A stretch of 64,000 nt of DNA from Sympetrum striolatum (GCA_947579665.1 OX388351.1:60086939-60150938); one strand, 5' to 3'. Shown: positions 11,981 to 24,656, numbered from the stretch's first letter. A program made the numbers and translations. Notes: generated by a model not told the origin, from the letters alone.

Positions 11981-12650
11981 ACCAAGTCGTCTTTCGCGCT
12001 CCCCAATCTTGCCGCAAACTTTCCTAAGCGTTTGGCGCGGCATTATTCGTCCGTTGGTTTCATTTTTTTTATAATTCGACGAGCGTGCGTTCGGTGGTGC
12101 TTCCCTATCGACCCGGGGAGGAATAACACGACATTGGTGGGCTCATTTCGCCCCGTGATTGGCTCCGCGGCGCCGTCGAGGGTGGGCAATTTTATAAGCG
12201 CGTCGTTACTCGAAACTACTCCAGTGTTTGCACTCTCGAGCGGTTACTAAGTTATTACGCGCAATCCTTCCCGGCCACACCCTTCCATGCATCCTCGAAA
12301 GATCCAAATGGACTTCCCGCCCATTTCCCCTCGCTGCGAGCCAATTTCGCCGCCCTCCCACCATTGTTAGAGCATCTCTCTCTATTACCCCCTTTCCGCC
12401 CACGCGGAAAAGCAGTTAGACTTGGCTGATTGCGGCCCCGCGCATAAGGGACTCTTTATTTCCGAACGGTTTCGCAACGCGGGTTTTATTCGTAACCAAC
12501 ATCCGCAGTTTCTCGATTTTTTTATTTCCGAAGGCCTTTCACTTCCTTTCTTCTCGCTGAATAGCGGAAACCGTTACTTGGGTGAGAGGGGGAGTCCTGA
12601 GATGCGTTTGCTCAAAGGTGGGTGAATTTGAGATTAAGATCAGCATGTAA
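11981..12650. other. CpG-rich patch, no gene called
   Basis: GC-rich and CpG-containing sequence, with frames of 60-130 codons open on both strands over the same bases. This is the pattern expected from composition. No domain, signal peptide or splice pair could be supported. The patch could be regulatory, for example a promoter or enhancer, but nothing in the sequence proves it. Confidence 0.35.
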
Positions 12651-12702
12651 ACTGTGTTAGGCCTCAATATGATGAAAGTTTTATGGAATTGTATTAAATA
12701 AA

Positions 12703-13330
12703 TTGAAAAAGTACTATTTTATTATCATTCAGATTACTATAGTTTTCGATAAAGGAATCAGGGAAAGATTAGTTCAATTTTATTCTTGTTTTTTTCTGCA
12801 TTTGTGTGAAATGCTGACATTTAGAATGGAAATAAAAAGTATTCAACGGGTATTTCCCAAGAGATCGAAGAATTGCAACTTCTATCATTATTTAGGTATC
12901 TTGAGTTTTTCGATAAAAGAATCAGGGAGAGATTGGTTGAATACTTGGTGTGGATTTTTTCTGTATGGGTGTGAAATGTGGACACTGATAAAGTGGAAAT
13001 CAAAAGTTAACAGACCTCCGCGATATTAGTCTGGCGTAACATTGGTAAAAGTATGTTGGGTTGATAAAAAACAAACACGGAGGTTCTTTGGTTGGGGAAA
13101 AATTATTTAGTTGACAATATCATACTTGAGCAGATGAAATGGGTGGGTCAAATATTTAGAGAGCGGTTATTAAATAAATCGAGGGAAGAACACAATGGAA
13201 AAGACAAGCGAAATCCAATCATATTAGATGACATAAAGGATGGGGTAAGTTATCAAGAAACGAAATATATGGCATTGAATATGAAATATTAAGGCACATG
13301 AACCTACCGAATGGCAGAACACTTATGTTT
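12703..13330 (+). pseudogene. LINE reverse-transcriptase C-terminal tail, duplicated and broken
   Basis: The frame at 12885-13029 reads IKESGRDWLNTWCGFFLYGCEMWTL in outline, with the FLYGCEMWTL core matching the YGCETWTL signature near the end of many insect and animal non-LTR retrotransposon polyproteins. After stops, the frame at 13092-13292 gives EQMKWVGQIFRERLL, matching the conserved WVGHxLR segment that follows. A weaker copy of the first block lies just upstream at 12723-12840, so the piece contains a local tandem duplication of about 160 bp period. There are multiple stops and no catalytic YxDD region. The element is 5'-truncated, as is usual for LINE insertions, and is dead. Confidence 0.8.
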
Positions 13331-16300
13331 CATTATTCAGAGCATGTTGTCAAAGTCAGAAAATGTTTGCTGAAAACGCGCCTTTAATATTCTTAGACTA
13401 CACTTATATAACTCTTCATTTATCTTTAAATTAGTATCAGTAAATGTCACCGCTGTTTTTCTGACCTTCCAAAAAGCGAATTTTCTATCGGCGAACCAAT
13501 AAACTTAGTGTGTCACAAGCATTCACACAAGCCTACCAAATTGACTGGTTCTATAGAGAGAGGCGCCAGAAAGTCCGGCTGAAAAGCTTATGCTCGTCGT
13601 GAACCAAGTTACGTAACCGTCGATCAAGATGGATCGATGACTCGAAAATACTCCTGAATGTTTTTCTGGAAAGGTTTTTAGCACAATTTTCCGAAATTGA
13701 CATCGCACAAATTGCTGTTAATTCAGATTGTCTTGTCCAAAGTTGTAATGGTAGAATTTTATTACAAGTCTCTAAAATTTCCTGAGTTTTCACGATTAAT
13801 TTTCGTGCGGAATAGTGATCGAAGATAAAAATGAGAAATTTAAGTTTCGAACTAAATTCATTAATACAAAGTATTAGGGTGTTCAAATGAAAAGGTACGA
13901 AAGGACATGTTGGGTATAGTTGAAGTCTTAATACAAATTAAACATCAGAGGCCTGAGCACAGCTATGCCACTGTTTCACGAGCCGAAAGATTCCTTATTC
14001 CCAGAATTCCAGTGGCTGTGACAAGAGCAAGTACTTCACTGATTGATCTTGTGTTCCGTCCAATTGACGCGAATACTTACGAACGCAAATGAATATATCA
14101 CCATTCCAGCAACTCTATTTGAAGTCATTCTGCTATCCTTATAAAAAAAATTGCGAAGAACTTTATGTATGTTTCTTATGTTTAATAAAGTATAATTTTA
14201 GAATACAAAGTATTGATACAATTACACATTTACTACTCTATTAGCAAATGCGTTGAAATGATCTCATATTATTCATTTTAAATATTTTCTCGTTTAATCT
14301 TTTAAGCTAACATAATAATAATGTCTTCATATCTTCCTTCCTCTTCTTTTACCATTGTCTATTTGTAGTTTTTCATTTTTATGATTGACTTAAATAGATT
14401 TTTGCTCATATCCGCAATAGAAATATTCTAATTTCCTTTTGTATAATTACTTTCGGTGTATGCTCAATTTTTATGTTCGATACGACTGAAGACAATGCTC
14501 ATTCTCAGTGAAACAGAAAAATACTCAAATTCTTTCGTTTCACCAATTCCTTCCTAATAATAACCATAATCGGTTTCCCGATCGTGCGGAATAAAATTAA
14601 TTCCCTCATTGAAGGCGGAGCACTCTCAGTGGATTTGAAAATGGAAAAGGAAAGTTAGTTTTCGGATATTAGCGAATGAACGACCCTTTGTTTTCTTTAA
14701 GTGCTTTGTTTTCATTGTCCGCCGCATAAATAACGAGTCGCATTCGTGAAGAAAGCAAGCAACTCGCGACCCGCCCAAACTCAGATCCCCCAAACAATTC
14801 CAATGGATTTGCTTCGCCCTCTGCTGACCCGATTGTTTGACGATTTTTCCGACTCTCTTCCGTTCTTCCTTACGACCCGCCTCTCTCTCTCTCCCGAACC
14901 AAACCAATGGTTACACTGTATTTCACACCTAAACCGCTTTCCTGCAGTGTGGGCGGCTTCACCTTGATTTCGGGCCAACAGTCCGTTTCTCCTTTTCCAC
15001 GAACTCCCGAATTTTATTGCTTCTTCGAATTCTACTCCTTTTCGTATTTTCACTTTATCGTCTCGTATCCATTTGCGATCCTTTGTCCGCTCCTTGAATA
15101 ACACGAACCTTCCAGGGCCCTTTTATTTCATTGTCATTGTTATGTACGATAGTAGGACCTCGCCTATTCAATAGTTACCTGTTTTTAAAGTCGTCTAAGT
15201 ATTGTGTCAGAGTACATGAGTTTCTCATGAATTATACTTATGTAACTGTAATTCAGGCTGATTTTATAAATAAATAGATGATATTATCTGAAATTTAGCC
15301 AAGAACCGTTTGTAAATTAAAAATTCTATATGTAATAGGTTCTGGAACTCCGACCAAACATATATTATAATAATGTAAATTGAAAAGTGTAGAATGTTTG
15401 GTAGATAAGATGTTGAAATCAATGGCGAAAAATTACATCCTTGTCAAAAATGAGGCTTTGCTCCGATTGCTAATATTTCTAATTAAAAATGCTAATTTAG
15501 CAACTTAAGTTCTATTGAGTTTTGTGGTCTGAGACATATGTATCATTTTAAGAGCAAGTGATATACCCTGGTAGTCTCGAGTGAATCCGTGGTACACAAA
15601 GTCCTTATACCCATTTTTTGATTCTTCAGTGGTGTAATAATCGAACACCTGCTTAAACTTAGTGAATTTTTTCTTGCTTTAGGTCTTTTTGATCCTGAAT
15701 CTCTGATTCTTGCTTAACACAAGTCAGAATTTGGCATTTTGCGGCCTTATGGTCATATGTGGTCTTTTATGGCTTGCAATGCGACCTTTTAGTGACTTCA
15801 TGAAACAAATTCCTACAATTTAACAATTTTTCTACGTAGCCTAATTACTCCTAGTGAAAACTGAAGTTTAATAAATAGAGATTTCATGCTTTCCTGGTAA
15901 ATAGCTTGTAAGTTCACCTTACCAGGGTGTTAACCCGAGAACAGTTTATGAAGTTTAATACGTTCTCTTACAGTTTACTGTGTAAATGATTTTTTTATCT
16001 TACACTGGATAACTGGAGGAACTTGCCTGTTCGAAATTGTGCAAATTCTAAAATGTTAAACAGAGGCAACATCCCACTCTATAGTGGCTTGATGGAAGAG
16101 ACCGATTCCTTAGAAAAAGGTTCCCCAAACTTTCCCTTACCCATTTTTCTCTTCATCAAGTTTTTATTATATAATTAAAAAAATCCTTATAAATAATTAC
16201 ATTAAAATTTTTAACTAAATGAATGGAGGCAGTCTCAGTTTTTCGAAGTAAATAAATTGACTAATCAGAAAAACTGTCATTCGTAGAGCATTACCTAATG

Positions 16301-16712
16301 GAGTCCGTTGTTTTAGGGCCTTATTTGTCATCTTACCTTACATTTTCTCCTTCTCTCCCTATTCCGTTTCTTCTTCCAGTACTTCATTCCCTTTTTATAG
16401 CCTCGCTCTAGTCCCGATTTTATGCAGCCCCTCTCTTCGGCATCCGTCTCTTTTCCGTAGGGGAGACACTCCCTTGAGAGGTTAGGGAAAAGGGTTTCCC
16501 GGCTGTGACGAAAAGATGCTGAATCTTCAAGAGTGGGACCGGAATTTCGATGTGAGTACTATTTTCCGTGCGCGGGGACCTCTCTTCCCAATCTCCGATT
16601 TTTTCTCTCTCTCGCTTCCTCCGTTCCCACGCCTTTAATTTCTTCCGTTTTCTCTTTCTGCTTCCCGTGGTCTTTCTGCGGAGGACTCTCCGTCTTTCTT
16701 GATGATTAGGGT
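13331..16712. other. Non-coding, with GC-richer patches at about 14.7-15.1 and 16.3-16.7 kb
   Basis: Frames of 60-111 codons occur (13551-13886 on -, 14626-14907 on -, 14781-15104 on -) with no recognisable domains. The two patches are pyrimidine-rich on the + strand, which keeps several frames open. At about 13873 the words TTAGGGTGTTCAAATG resemble ends of some mariner-type elements, but I found no matching inverted end. Confidence 0.4.
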
Positions 16713-17480
16713 TTAGGAGTATGACAGTTGTCTATCGTGAAGCCTTCTCTTTCGAATGCAGTGCCTCCCGATTCTGTAAACAAATCAGTATAGCCGTAGC
16801 CTTCGCTTGTATTAGAGTTGTTTTTTTGTTTCGCCGGAAAAATTTTAAGTGTAACATAGAACAACGAATTGTTGTGAAATTTTTTATGTGACTTGGAAAA
16901 ACCGCTACTGAAATTTTTAATTTATTGAAAGAAGTGTAAGGCAATGAACGAAAGAGCCAAAGAGCTCGAATGAACAAATCAAAATTTAAAGCAATGATGA
17001 TAGTTTTTTTCAATATTCGTGGGATTGTGTACCTTTCTTGGGTTCCTGAGGTCAAACTATTAATCAACATTACTACCTTTACGTTCTTGCTGAAATCCGT
17101 GACAGAATAAGGAAAAAACGACCCGAATTGTGGAAGTACAAGTCATGAGTTCTCCATCAAGAAAATGCGCCGGTTCATTCCGCGTTGTCTGTCAAGAGGT
17201 GTCTAGCCAAGTACAGCATCCCAGTGCCTTATCGCCGGATCTTGCACCGTGTGACTATTATCTGTTTCCTAAGGTAAAATCTGCATTAAAAGGAGCAAGA
17301 TTTGAGTCCATTGAATCTGTGAAAAACAAAGCGGCACGCGTCCTGAAAGAGCTGACTGAAGAAGATTTCGAGCCCTGATAGGAATAGAGGAGGGGTGTAT
17401 ATTGAAGGTGATAATAAGTGAATATGTATGAAATCAAAATAAAATGTTTTATAGTTCTCGGTATTTAATAGCCATACTCT
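16713..17480 (+). mobile_element. Mariner-like transposon, internally deleted and inactive
   Basis: The N-terminal helix-turn-helix start of a mariner transposase is visible at 16856 (ATA in place of ATG; EQR, KFF, LGKTATEIFNLLKEV) and runs to about 16966. It then passes in frame straight to the central part (MNKSKFKAMMIVFFNIRGIV), so roughly a third of the protein is missing. The frame then shifts at about 17049 (GQTINQHYY, RIRKKRPELW) and again at about 17220 (SPDLAPCDYYLFPKVKSALK). There is a TGA at 17146 and the HDN motif reads HQEN. The C-terminal VYIEGDNK lies at about 17395. The 3' end at 17452-17480 carries a candidate terminal repeat sharing GAGTATG with the 5' end near 16717. Typical mariners are about 1.3 kb; this is about 0.77 kb. 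The 5' boundary is approximate. Confidence 0.85.
17130..17378 (+). pseudogene. Mariner transposase C-terminal remnant
   Basis: This 82-codon open frame holds the last part of the D,D(34)D-type catalytic domain. SPDLAPCDYYLFPKVK contains the third catalytic Asp and is followed by KSALKGARFESIESVKNKAARVLKELTEEDFEP. The first 30 residues of the frame are out-of-frame noise; the true upstream protein continues in another frame. It is part of the inactive element spanning 16713-17480 and encodes no working enzyme. Confidence 0.85.
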
Positions 17481-17659
17481 TTTGACTTATAAGGGGAGGA
17501 CACAGTAGTTGCACCTAAGATATGGTTGAAATTTGGCTGGAAGATAGTACTCAACGCAACATTCACGAATTACCACCTATTGGGGTTAGGATATTTACAG
17601 TTTATCCGGAAAACCGTCTTTAATTTCAAGTATCGCTTAGTGTATCTTTGTCGCGTATC

Positions 17660-17725
17660 AGCCAACTGATATCCCAATCAGTTAAGTACTCGGCTCCGGT
17701 GGGAAGGCTCCCAGGTTCGATTCGA
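17660..17725 (+). repeat. tRNA-like fragment, probable SINE remnant
   Basis: The stretch has TTAAGTACTCGGCTCCGG followed by a B-box-like GGTTCGATTC, the order seen in tRNA-derived SINE heads. The arms do not close a complete cloverleaf and the 3' part does not pair, so it is not a functional tRNA gene. No poly-A or microsatellite tail is obvious. The mariner at 16.7-17.5 kb ends about 180 bp upstream. Confidence 0.45.
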
Positions 17726-19379
17726 TTATTTCATATTAAATTTCTATGCTAATTTAGAATCAGTTTCAGTCGTTTTTAAACTCCCGATAAATCAGTTTTC
17801 CAGACTAAAGCACTTAGCAACATCATAGTAATTTAAAAACGAAGAGCTTTATCTTGTTTCTAAAATTCCATGTTCGCTGAAAATTAAAATTAGAATATAT
17901 ACTGAAAAGGGTTTTAATAGATTATATAATATACATGTTTTGGGTAAATTCATGAATTATAAAGCCAAACTATAAACTTAAATATCTATATAAAGCAGTC
18001 CAAATGCATTTGAGGATTTTACTTGCGTTTGCAATACGATGCCCATTTTATTCGGAAGTCTGGAAGGAAGAAACAAAATCTTATTAGATTTCTGCAAATG
18101 AGGTATGTTCTATTACCTCTCAAGGGATCTACTATCTACAGACGTAAGACACTCTCATAAATCAAACGTTTTGCTCATAGAGCATGGTTGTATATTTAAA
18201 TTTGAGGAATGTTTAAATCTCTAACCCATTACAGTTCGCAGCGCCTTTCGTTACATCTGCATCGTTAATTTCGCATCGCCATATCTCTTTATTTTAACAT
18301 TCATTCCCCTTCGTATTCCAACGTCCTCGGAATATCTCCAGCGGATCATTCTCTTTTATTGCGGTCATATTTTTATTTTTGCTCCCCCTTTTACGACCTT
18401 ACTTCTGCACTCGTTCTCTGAGTTGCCCATTCCTCCCAACTTAACTCATCAATTCCTCCTTTCACTCGAGGATCCATCTTTTTTCATCTCTTATAAAATT
18501 CCTTCAATTTCACTTTGCCAATTTCCTTTATTGTTCTGCCCCTTTTATCACTACCTTATCGCCCGTCCCGCTTTCCGCAGTTCGCCCAAAGTTCCGCTTT
18601 ACGCTGCGGGGACACGTAGTACGAGCTTCGCAATCTTTACGTGGGAATAGGAGAAGTTGTTCGAGGTTTTTATGTCGTGGGAGGATTTTTTACGCGGACT
18701 GAATTCGGAAATGTTTTCGGGAAAAGTTTTTGGGAGCCTTTGGTTCGGCGGAAGGGAGTTTTTTCGCTTTTTCTTCCATTAAATGAAAAGGTTTGAGACT
18801 TTTCTGGAAATTACGCATCCCCATCCATTTTGCTCCTCTCGCTCCCACGAAGCCATTAAAATGCATATTGTGGGGTTGACATTGTTACTGGTACGTGCGC
18901 AATTTACTCATCGAGTTCGGAATGCAAAGATTACACTTATATTGCAGATAAGGTTTTATTTTCATTTTCAGAGGTCTCAAATGAAAGCGAAGGTCCCGTA
19001 AACCATTCAAATTACTGTCCTCAGTTTTTGTTGATCATTGGCACTGAATGTTTTATTAATATTAGTACTAGGTACCTATATGTCTGGAGAGGTCGGTGAT
19101 CACACACATGCGTGCTTTCCATAATAATATCACCACGGCTGGAATTTACCGGGATCATAAAAGAAACAAGAAGATAGCTAAGTAAAGAACAGCAGTTAGA
19201 AATCAAATCTTGTTAAGGTTCTGAGCAAGGGATGGAAAGAAATACAAATTATGGAATTGTGAGAATTTCAATTTCTTTCGTTCTTCCATTGTCATAATGG
19301 AACAACGAGAATGGCAATTCAACTACCGTCGGAATATTTTAGATGATTTCAAGATGAATGCAAGAATGCTAAATTTGTA
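17726..19379. other. Non-coding, pyrimidine-rich patch at about 18.4-18.65 kb
   Basis: No gene is recognised. A 75-codon frame at 18423-18650 sits in a pyrimidine-rich patch and is rich in Pro, Phe and Ser without any domain. Confidence 0.45.
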
Positions 19380-19456
19380 CAGTCCTGGCCAAAATTAACG
19401 CAGCACCAGCCGTAAGAATCGCTAGGGAGGTGCTGTGTTAATTTTGGCCAGGAGTG
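19380..19456. mobile_element. 77-bp Tc1-like miniature element (MITE) with TA duplication
   Basis: Two 28-bp inverted ends, 19380-19407 and 19429-19456, match at 26 of 28 positions and begin CAGTCCTGGCCAAAATTAAC. TA flanks the element on each side (19378-19379 and 19457-19458), the duplication made by Tc1/mariner transposases. Only 21 bp separate the ends. The TGGCCAAAATTAA words resemble the termini of Tc1-type transposons. The element has no coding capacity and must have been mobilised by a transposase elsewhere. Confidence 0.88.
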
Positions 19457-22400
19457 TACATATGTCTTAATAATTTGCTATCACCTCGCAAGGCGCTTTT
19501 CGGCGTGTGGAAGGGGGAGTACATACCGAGCGTTCGGATTAATTGTTTGTTTGTTATCTTCTCAGTTTGTTGTTATTGCGTATCATTCTCAGAAATAATC
19601 AATTCTCATAACGATTAGAAAACCTTTCGAGAATTTTATTGTTACTTATGCTTGGAATTGGTGCCGTATAAATTAATAGGTCAAGAATGAAGATCATGTA
19701 AGCATCGGGTGAATATATTCTGAAAAATATCGACCAGTAATTTCCTCGAAATGGTAATAAACGTAGCCTTATTCAATCGCAAAGAGGAAACCTTTAATCA
19801 TAGCGTGCATGCCCTATTTTTCCTCCCATAAGTAACGGCTGATGTAGGCACGGTTTCTTGTGGATACCCATCTCCTTCTCATCCCCGGAAATTCTGCTCA
19901 TAAAGAAGTATTCAGACGGTTAAAGGAATGCAGCTCTCCTCGTAGCAGTAATATATCCGAAGCCGGAGAAAAAGGAGCCATGAATCAAAATGATGGGGAA
20001 GATTCTGAATTTCCTAATAATTTTTAATCCTCCGACTGGATGGCAATTTCTCTCCCGGGAATCGTCGGAGGCGAGGGCGGTTTCGTTTTTTTACCCTTTC
20101 CCCGCTCGTGAGCCTCATAATTCTCTCGGAGGATGGCGCCCGAATTCCCCCGCGAACGAACCAAGTTTCGCTCCGGGAAAAGTGCTTCATCTATCCTGCC
20201 GAGAAATTGGGAATTTTTCATGGCTAAAAGCATAAGCGGCTACACGACGTCGCGGCCTAATCGGGAAATTCGTCTCGGAATAAATTTTCGCCGCTTTTGT
20301 GCTTATTAACTCCGCTGTCTCTGCGGAAAATTCGGCTCGTCATCCTCGTCGGGTGTCGCCTCCATTACGTGACCTCGCCGGCTAAATGGACTCGCGAAGA
20401 AATCCGTTAATGTCTGTTCATCACGGAGACGGGACATTTAAAACAGTAAGGCGGAGTCTATAAGCTCAATTACTTGGGATGGTGTCGACATTTTCGAGGA
20501 ATGGGTAGCGCTAACGACTGTTCGTCACCGCGGGACTTGACTTTAAAAATTTTCTCACTCGCTCCTGCCTATCGACTGGACGGCATGTTTTATGCTTCTA
20601 ATTATACAGAATTGCTCTCCTTTTTTATTCCAAGTTTTTTTATAGAGTTAATTCCAAAAAATGCTTTTTCTCTATTTTCCAAACGCCCTAAGTACCATCA
20701 ATGTGTACAAGCTTTCAAAATTTATTGGTTAACTAAAAGGGTATAAAAAATTAATTCTTAATGTTTGCTTTTTCTCATTATTTCAATCGTTCAAAGGATC
20801 CTTTATATCCGTATGCCTATTAAAAAGATTGGTTAACTATACATATGTTGAAGATTTTGGAAACGCAAGATTTGGAAACTGCTTTGATTTTCCTTCCGTT
20901 TAATAATATTTTCCTTGAAGATAAGTGCCTTTAAAACCAGAAGACAATAGTTTTATAAGCCTAAACAGGTCGAATAGTAAAAAAATTACGGAAATAACAA
21001 GATAGGTTGATTTCAAAATTATAATTAAAAAATATGTGCGTATATTGTTATTTATAGTCAATACCCAATGTGAAGACATAGGTTTCATAGAATTTCTTTA
21101 CGAGAGATTTGAGGATGGTACTCAAAACCGGTAGCTTTTATGCCACAAATCGTAATTAAACATTACTAAGTAATCATTCGTCCACGTTAAGGCTAGACTT
21201 TAAACCATAAATTATCTATTATTGTGTTAAACTGATTTTTTTGTCGTTTATTTCTGTCAAAAACTTAAGACACCGCATTAATACAGTTGTATGAATTCTA
21301 GATTAACGTAAACCCAAGGATTTTTATAGGTAATCAACCTAACTGATCACTGAGAGTTAGTGGTGTTGACATTTTTGTTAATACTAACGACTCATACGTG
21401 GCGACGTAGTACACCATATGCTCTTTCCGTATGACTCATGGACGACACGTTCCTCGCTCATCTGGCGCTCTCTATTACCGAAAAAAATCTCATAATGCGA
21501 ACTAAGCAGTCCCACACTTTTATCATGAAGTTTAATTAAGTCCTCGACCCTTTCTTCCAGGCGCATTCCGCGCTCCTCCGCGCCTTTCCACGTCATTTCG
21601 ATTGCCTTCCGTCACGGTCTTCCGACCCCTAATTACTCGTCAATTTTCCGCAAGCCACGTGACCCAGCGCCACGCCCTCCACGCTCCGTTGCCACGGTAC
21701 ACGCCAACGACCGACTCGAAAACTGGATCGCGGGAAAAAATCCCACCTTCGTGACTCACGAAAACAATAATGGGAACCGTCCGAAAGCTCGCTTACTTTC
21801 CTCCCGTTTTTATTTCCCTTAGCCGTTGCATGCGAGCGGAAGAGCCCATACCCTTTCACTTTCCCGAAAGAAACGAGTCACGGCCGTGATCATTAAAGTG
21901 GCCCGGGGAAATTGGGACGCGAGAACGGAATTAACTGATGGCTCCTTGTCTTAGGCCGCTTGTAACGGACACTGGAAATCTCTTCGCTTGATTCTTTTTT
22001 TGGGGTTTTTACAGTTCATTGCCGATTTAATAAGGTAGAATATGATGTAAGCGGTCTTCTATGATTTTCTGGTATATCTTGTTGGCATAGTTTTTTTTAG
22101 TTGAAAGAGGAGAAATAGGATTGAAAAATTTCGTTAAACGCTTAATATTAAAAAGAGCTACTGAAAGTAGAGTATAGCAAGTTTGAGTAATTTTACCTTG
22201 AATTTTAATATTATTATTATTTATAATACTTAAATTTTTACAATTTACCAACATTAATCTAGTCGCATTGACTGAATACGTAGGATCTACTAAATGATAC
22301 ATAGAATCTTAAAATCTTCTTATATGTATTCACCACAGCCTAAAGAAACTTCTGCCTTTATCAAAACCTCTTTTACCGACGTAGAAATAACCACAAAAAT

Positions 22401-24300
22401 GTTGGCAATTACTTCATGGTAGTAATCTTATATGGCATAACGCTATAGCAATTAATTAAATCAAATCACATTATGTTTTAAGTTATCACGTAGACCACAT
22501 TAACATAATAATCTCTTGCTTTCAACTCGTTCAGTAGATAATTGTTAAAAAACTAAAAGAATGGTTAACGTGCGAATTAGAGTTCTAAGAAATCAGATTG
22601 AATTTCAATCGTCGTCAATTTTTTTGTTAATTTATTTATGCAAATAAAATCTTATTCACGCGTAATTAGCGTGGCCGCAAGCTAACATCGATGGTTATGA
22701 AATGAAGTTTGCTTGAAGAATAGAGATAAAGACGACAAAAGATTCGATTGCAGATAATGCATTCTAGCTTCTAATAGAGAGTATACCTATTAAGGCATTC
22801 TGATGCTATGTGCACTAATTTACTCTCGGAAAAGTATTGGTTGAATAATTGGGAGATTTTCAAGGGTTATCCTGAGAGAACTTCTAAGATTTATCATAAG
22901 CAAGATGATGAGCTTAATTGGAGCGTAAACGTAATTCTTCTCCTTCTAAATGGTAGGATGGAGTCAGTGGGAGAGATCCTAGCCTTTCGAATATATTCAG
23001 TTTGATTTCTCGGGGTAAGATTTCGAATTCCTCGTTCATCGGTATAATTTAATTTCTGGAAATACTCTGTAACCCGTCTAGAATATTCTTTTATTATTGA
23101 TTACCACAGCGGAATAATTCGAGATTTCATTAGAATAGTAAAATTAGGATTTAAGAGGAATAATTCTTATTTTCACAATTTTCAACGGGTAATCAAAATC
23201 TTGTCTTTTGAAGAATCTCTGCTTCTAAATAAGTAAGAGCTCCATTTGGATCTTGGAGAGAGAATAAAAAAGTAATTTCTTTTGAAATACTTTTCTGTTG
23301 CCGATACCTCTTCCAGAATACGTTTAAAATTTATTTAACGAGCACCGAGGCCTTGGAAATACTAATTGGTTCTCGAAATCCCAAGATCCCACTCTTGTTA
23401 GGCCGCCATCCCATATAATATGCAAGCAATTATTTTGTACCGAATATTTTTTTCCAAAGCATTCTTTGGTGGTAGTGGCATCTATCGGAAACGACGCAAA
23501 AGTGAACATTTAGTAATAGTTTGGTTTCCGAATATTTTCCTACGCTTACTACTGAGACTATATGTAAAAGACCAAAAATCAGCATTTGTAAACATCTAAT
23601 TTATCTTACACACGTCATATCTCATGGTAGTTTTATCATCGATGGGAGCACGTGAATAATTCAATATGTCTAAATAGATTAAATTTTACTAATTGGCTCG
23701 ATAAGAATTGATAAGAAAATAAAAAACTAAAAATGAGCTTCTACATTCTCCGGCTTAAAAGTTCTGCTGCTAGTTATTGATACCGTGGATACAGTATTTC
23801 TAGGTTTTTGTCATATCCTCAAGTCACCTCAGAAACCGTGGTTTCTGTATTTTATACCTGGAAAGAAATATTTCTGATAAATCTTACCTTAATTAGATCT
23901 CTTTGTAGTTAAAATTTTCTCAAATGAATTCTCCGTTTTTACTTATTATTCGCAAGATAGAAAAATATCGGATATCGTTGATTCATCAATTATTTCATAC
24001 AACGTTTTTTTATATTATTTGATTATTTAATGGCTTTTCGTGATTATAGTAATCATTAGCTTACAAACTGTTGTGACATCGCTATCGTGAATGAAATCGC
24101 ATAAAATCCGTCAGGATCGTATTAATTATACCTCTTCAACAACTACATCTGTTATCTGGACATCTCAATAGCGTACTCCTTCCCAAAACGTTATCTCGCC
24201 GTATGAATTCTCCCACCGTACCTCTGCAGGTCACTTTGTATTCATAGACCTCTACCTCTGTCTGTTACTCTAAGTCTCTTCGTCTTACACCCAAAGGATG
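19457..24300. other. Non-coding, with GC-rich patches at 19.85-20.5 and 21.4-22.0 kb
   Basis: AT-rich background with two CpG-containing patches. Open frames such as 19990-20235 (+), 21384-21596 (-) and 21629-21859 (-) lie in or near these patches and show no domain. A 91-codon frame on the minus strand at 22027-22302 is Asn/Ile-rich and looks compositional. No tandem or long inverted repeat was found. Confidence 0.4.
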
Positions 24301-24515
24301 AGATAGTTCCCGCCTTTTTCGTGAGAGCGAACCAGCGAGCCGGTTAAATTAGTCCGCATCGTTCGCATCAGATGGCGGCACTGGAGATTACGGAGTCCCA
24401 CACAGTGACATCGTAGGACCCATGGAGTTTTCCCTCTCTCCCGCCGCAAGCCGGCAAAATTAATCAGTGTCCGCCAACCTACCCAACTTACTTTTGCCCT
24501 TTTTTCTCCTCGCAG

Positions 24516-24656
24516 AGATCCCCTAACACCCCGGCAGGCTCCCTACGTGCTTCATTGCCCTTCGATCAGGATGATGGCGGAAAGTTGGATGAAAGCGTAA
24601 TTCTCCCCGAGTCCATCCGAAGGAATGATCGACCCTATCGCACATCCCACAGTTAA
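24516..24656 (+). CDS. Possible 3'-terminal coding exon (46 codons)
   Basis: A strong acceptor, a run of about 20 pyrimidine-dominated bases ending CTCGCAG at 24515, is followed directly by a frame of 46 sense codons and TAA at 24654. The product is hydrophilic with a natural-looking mix: SPNTPAGSLRASLPF, an acidic DQDDGGKLDES, then ILPESIRRNDRPYR. I recognise no family. Another frame is also partly open (29 codons), and no upstream exon or downstream polyadenylation signal was tied to it. It lies in a GC-richer patch (24.3-24.7 kb), so chance remains likely. Confidence 0.25.
   Translation, partial: RSPNTPAGSLRASLPFDQDDGGKLDESVILPESIRRNDRPYRTSHS

Noticed and set aside
13873..13905. TTAGGGTGTTCAAATG, like a mariner terminus
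   Set aside because: No inverted partner end and no transposase nearby.
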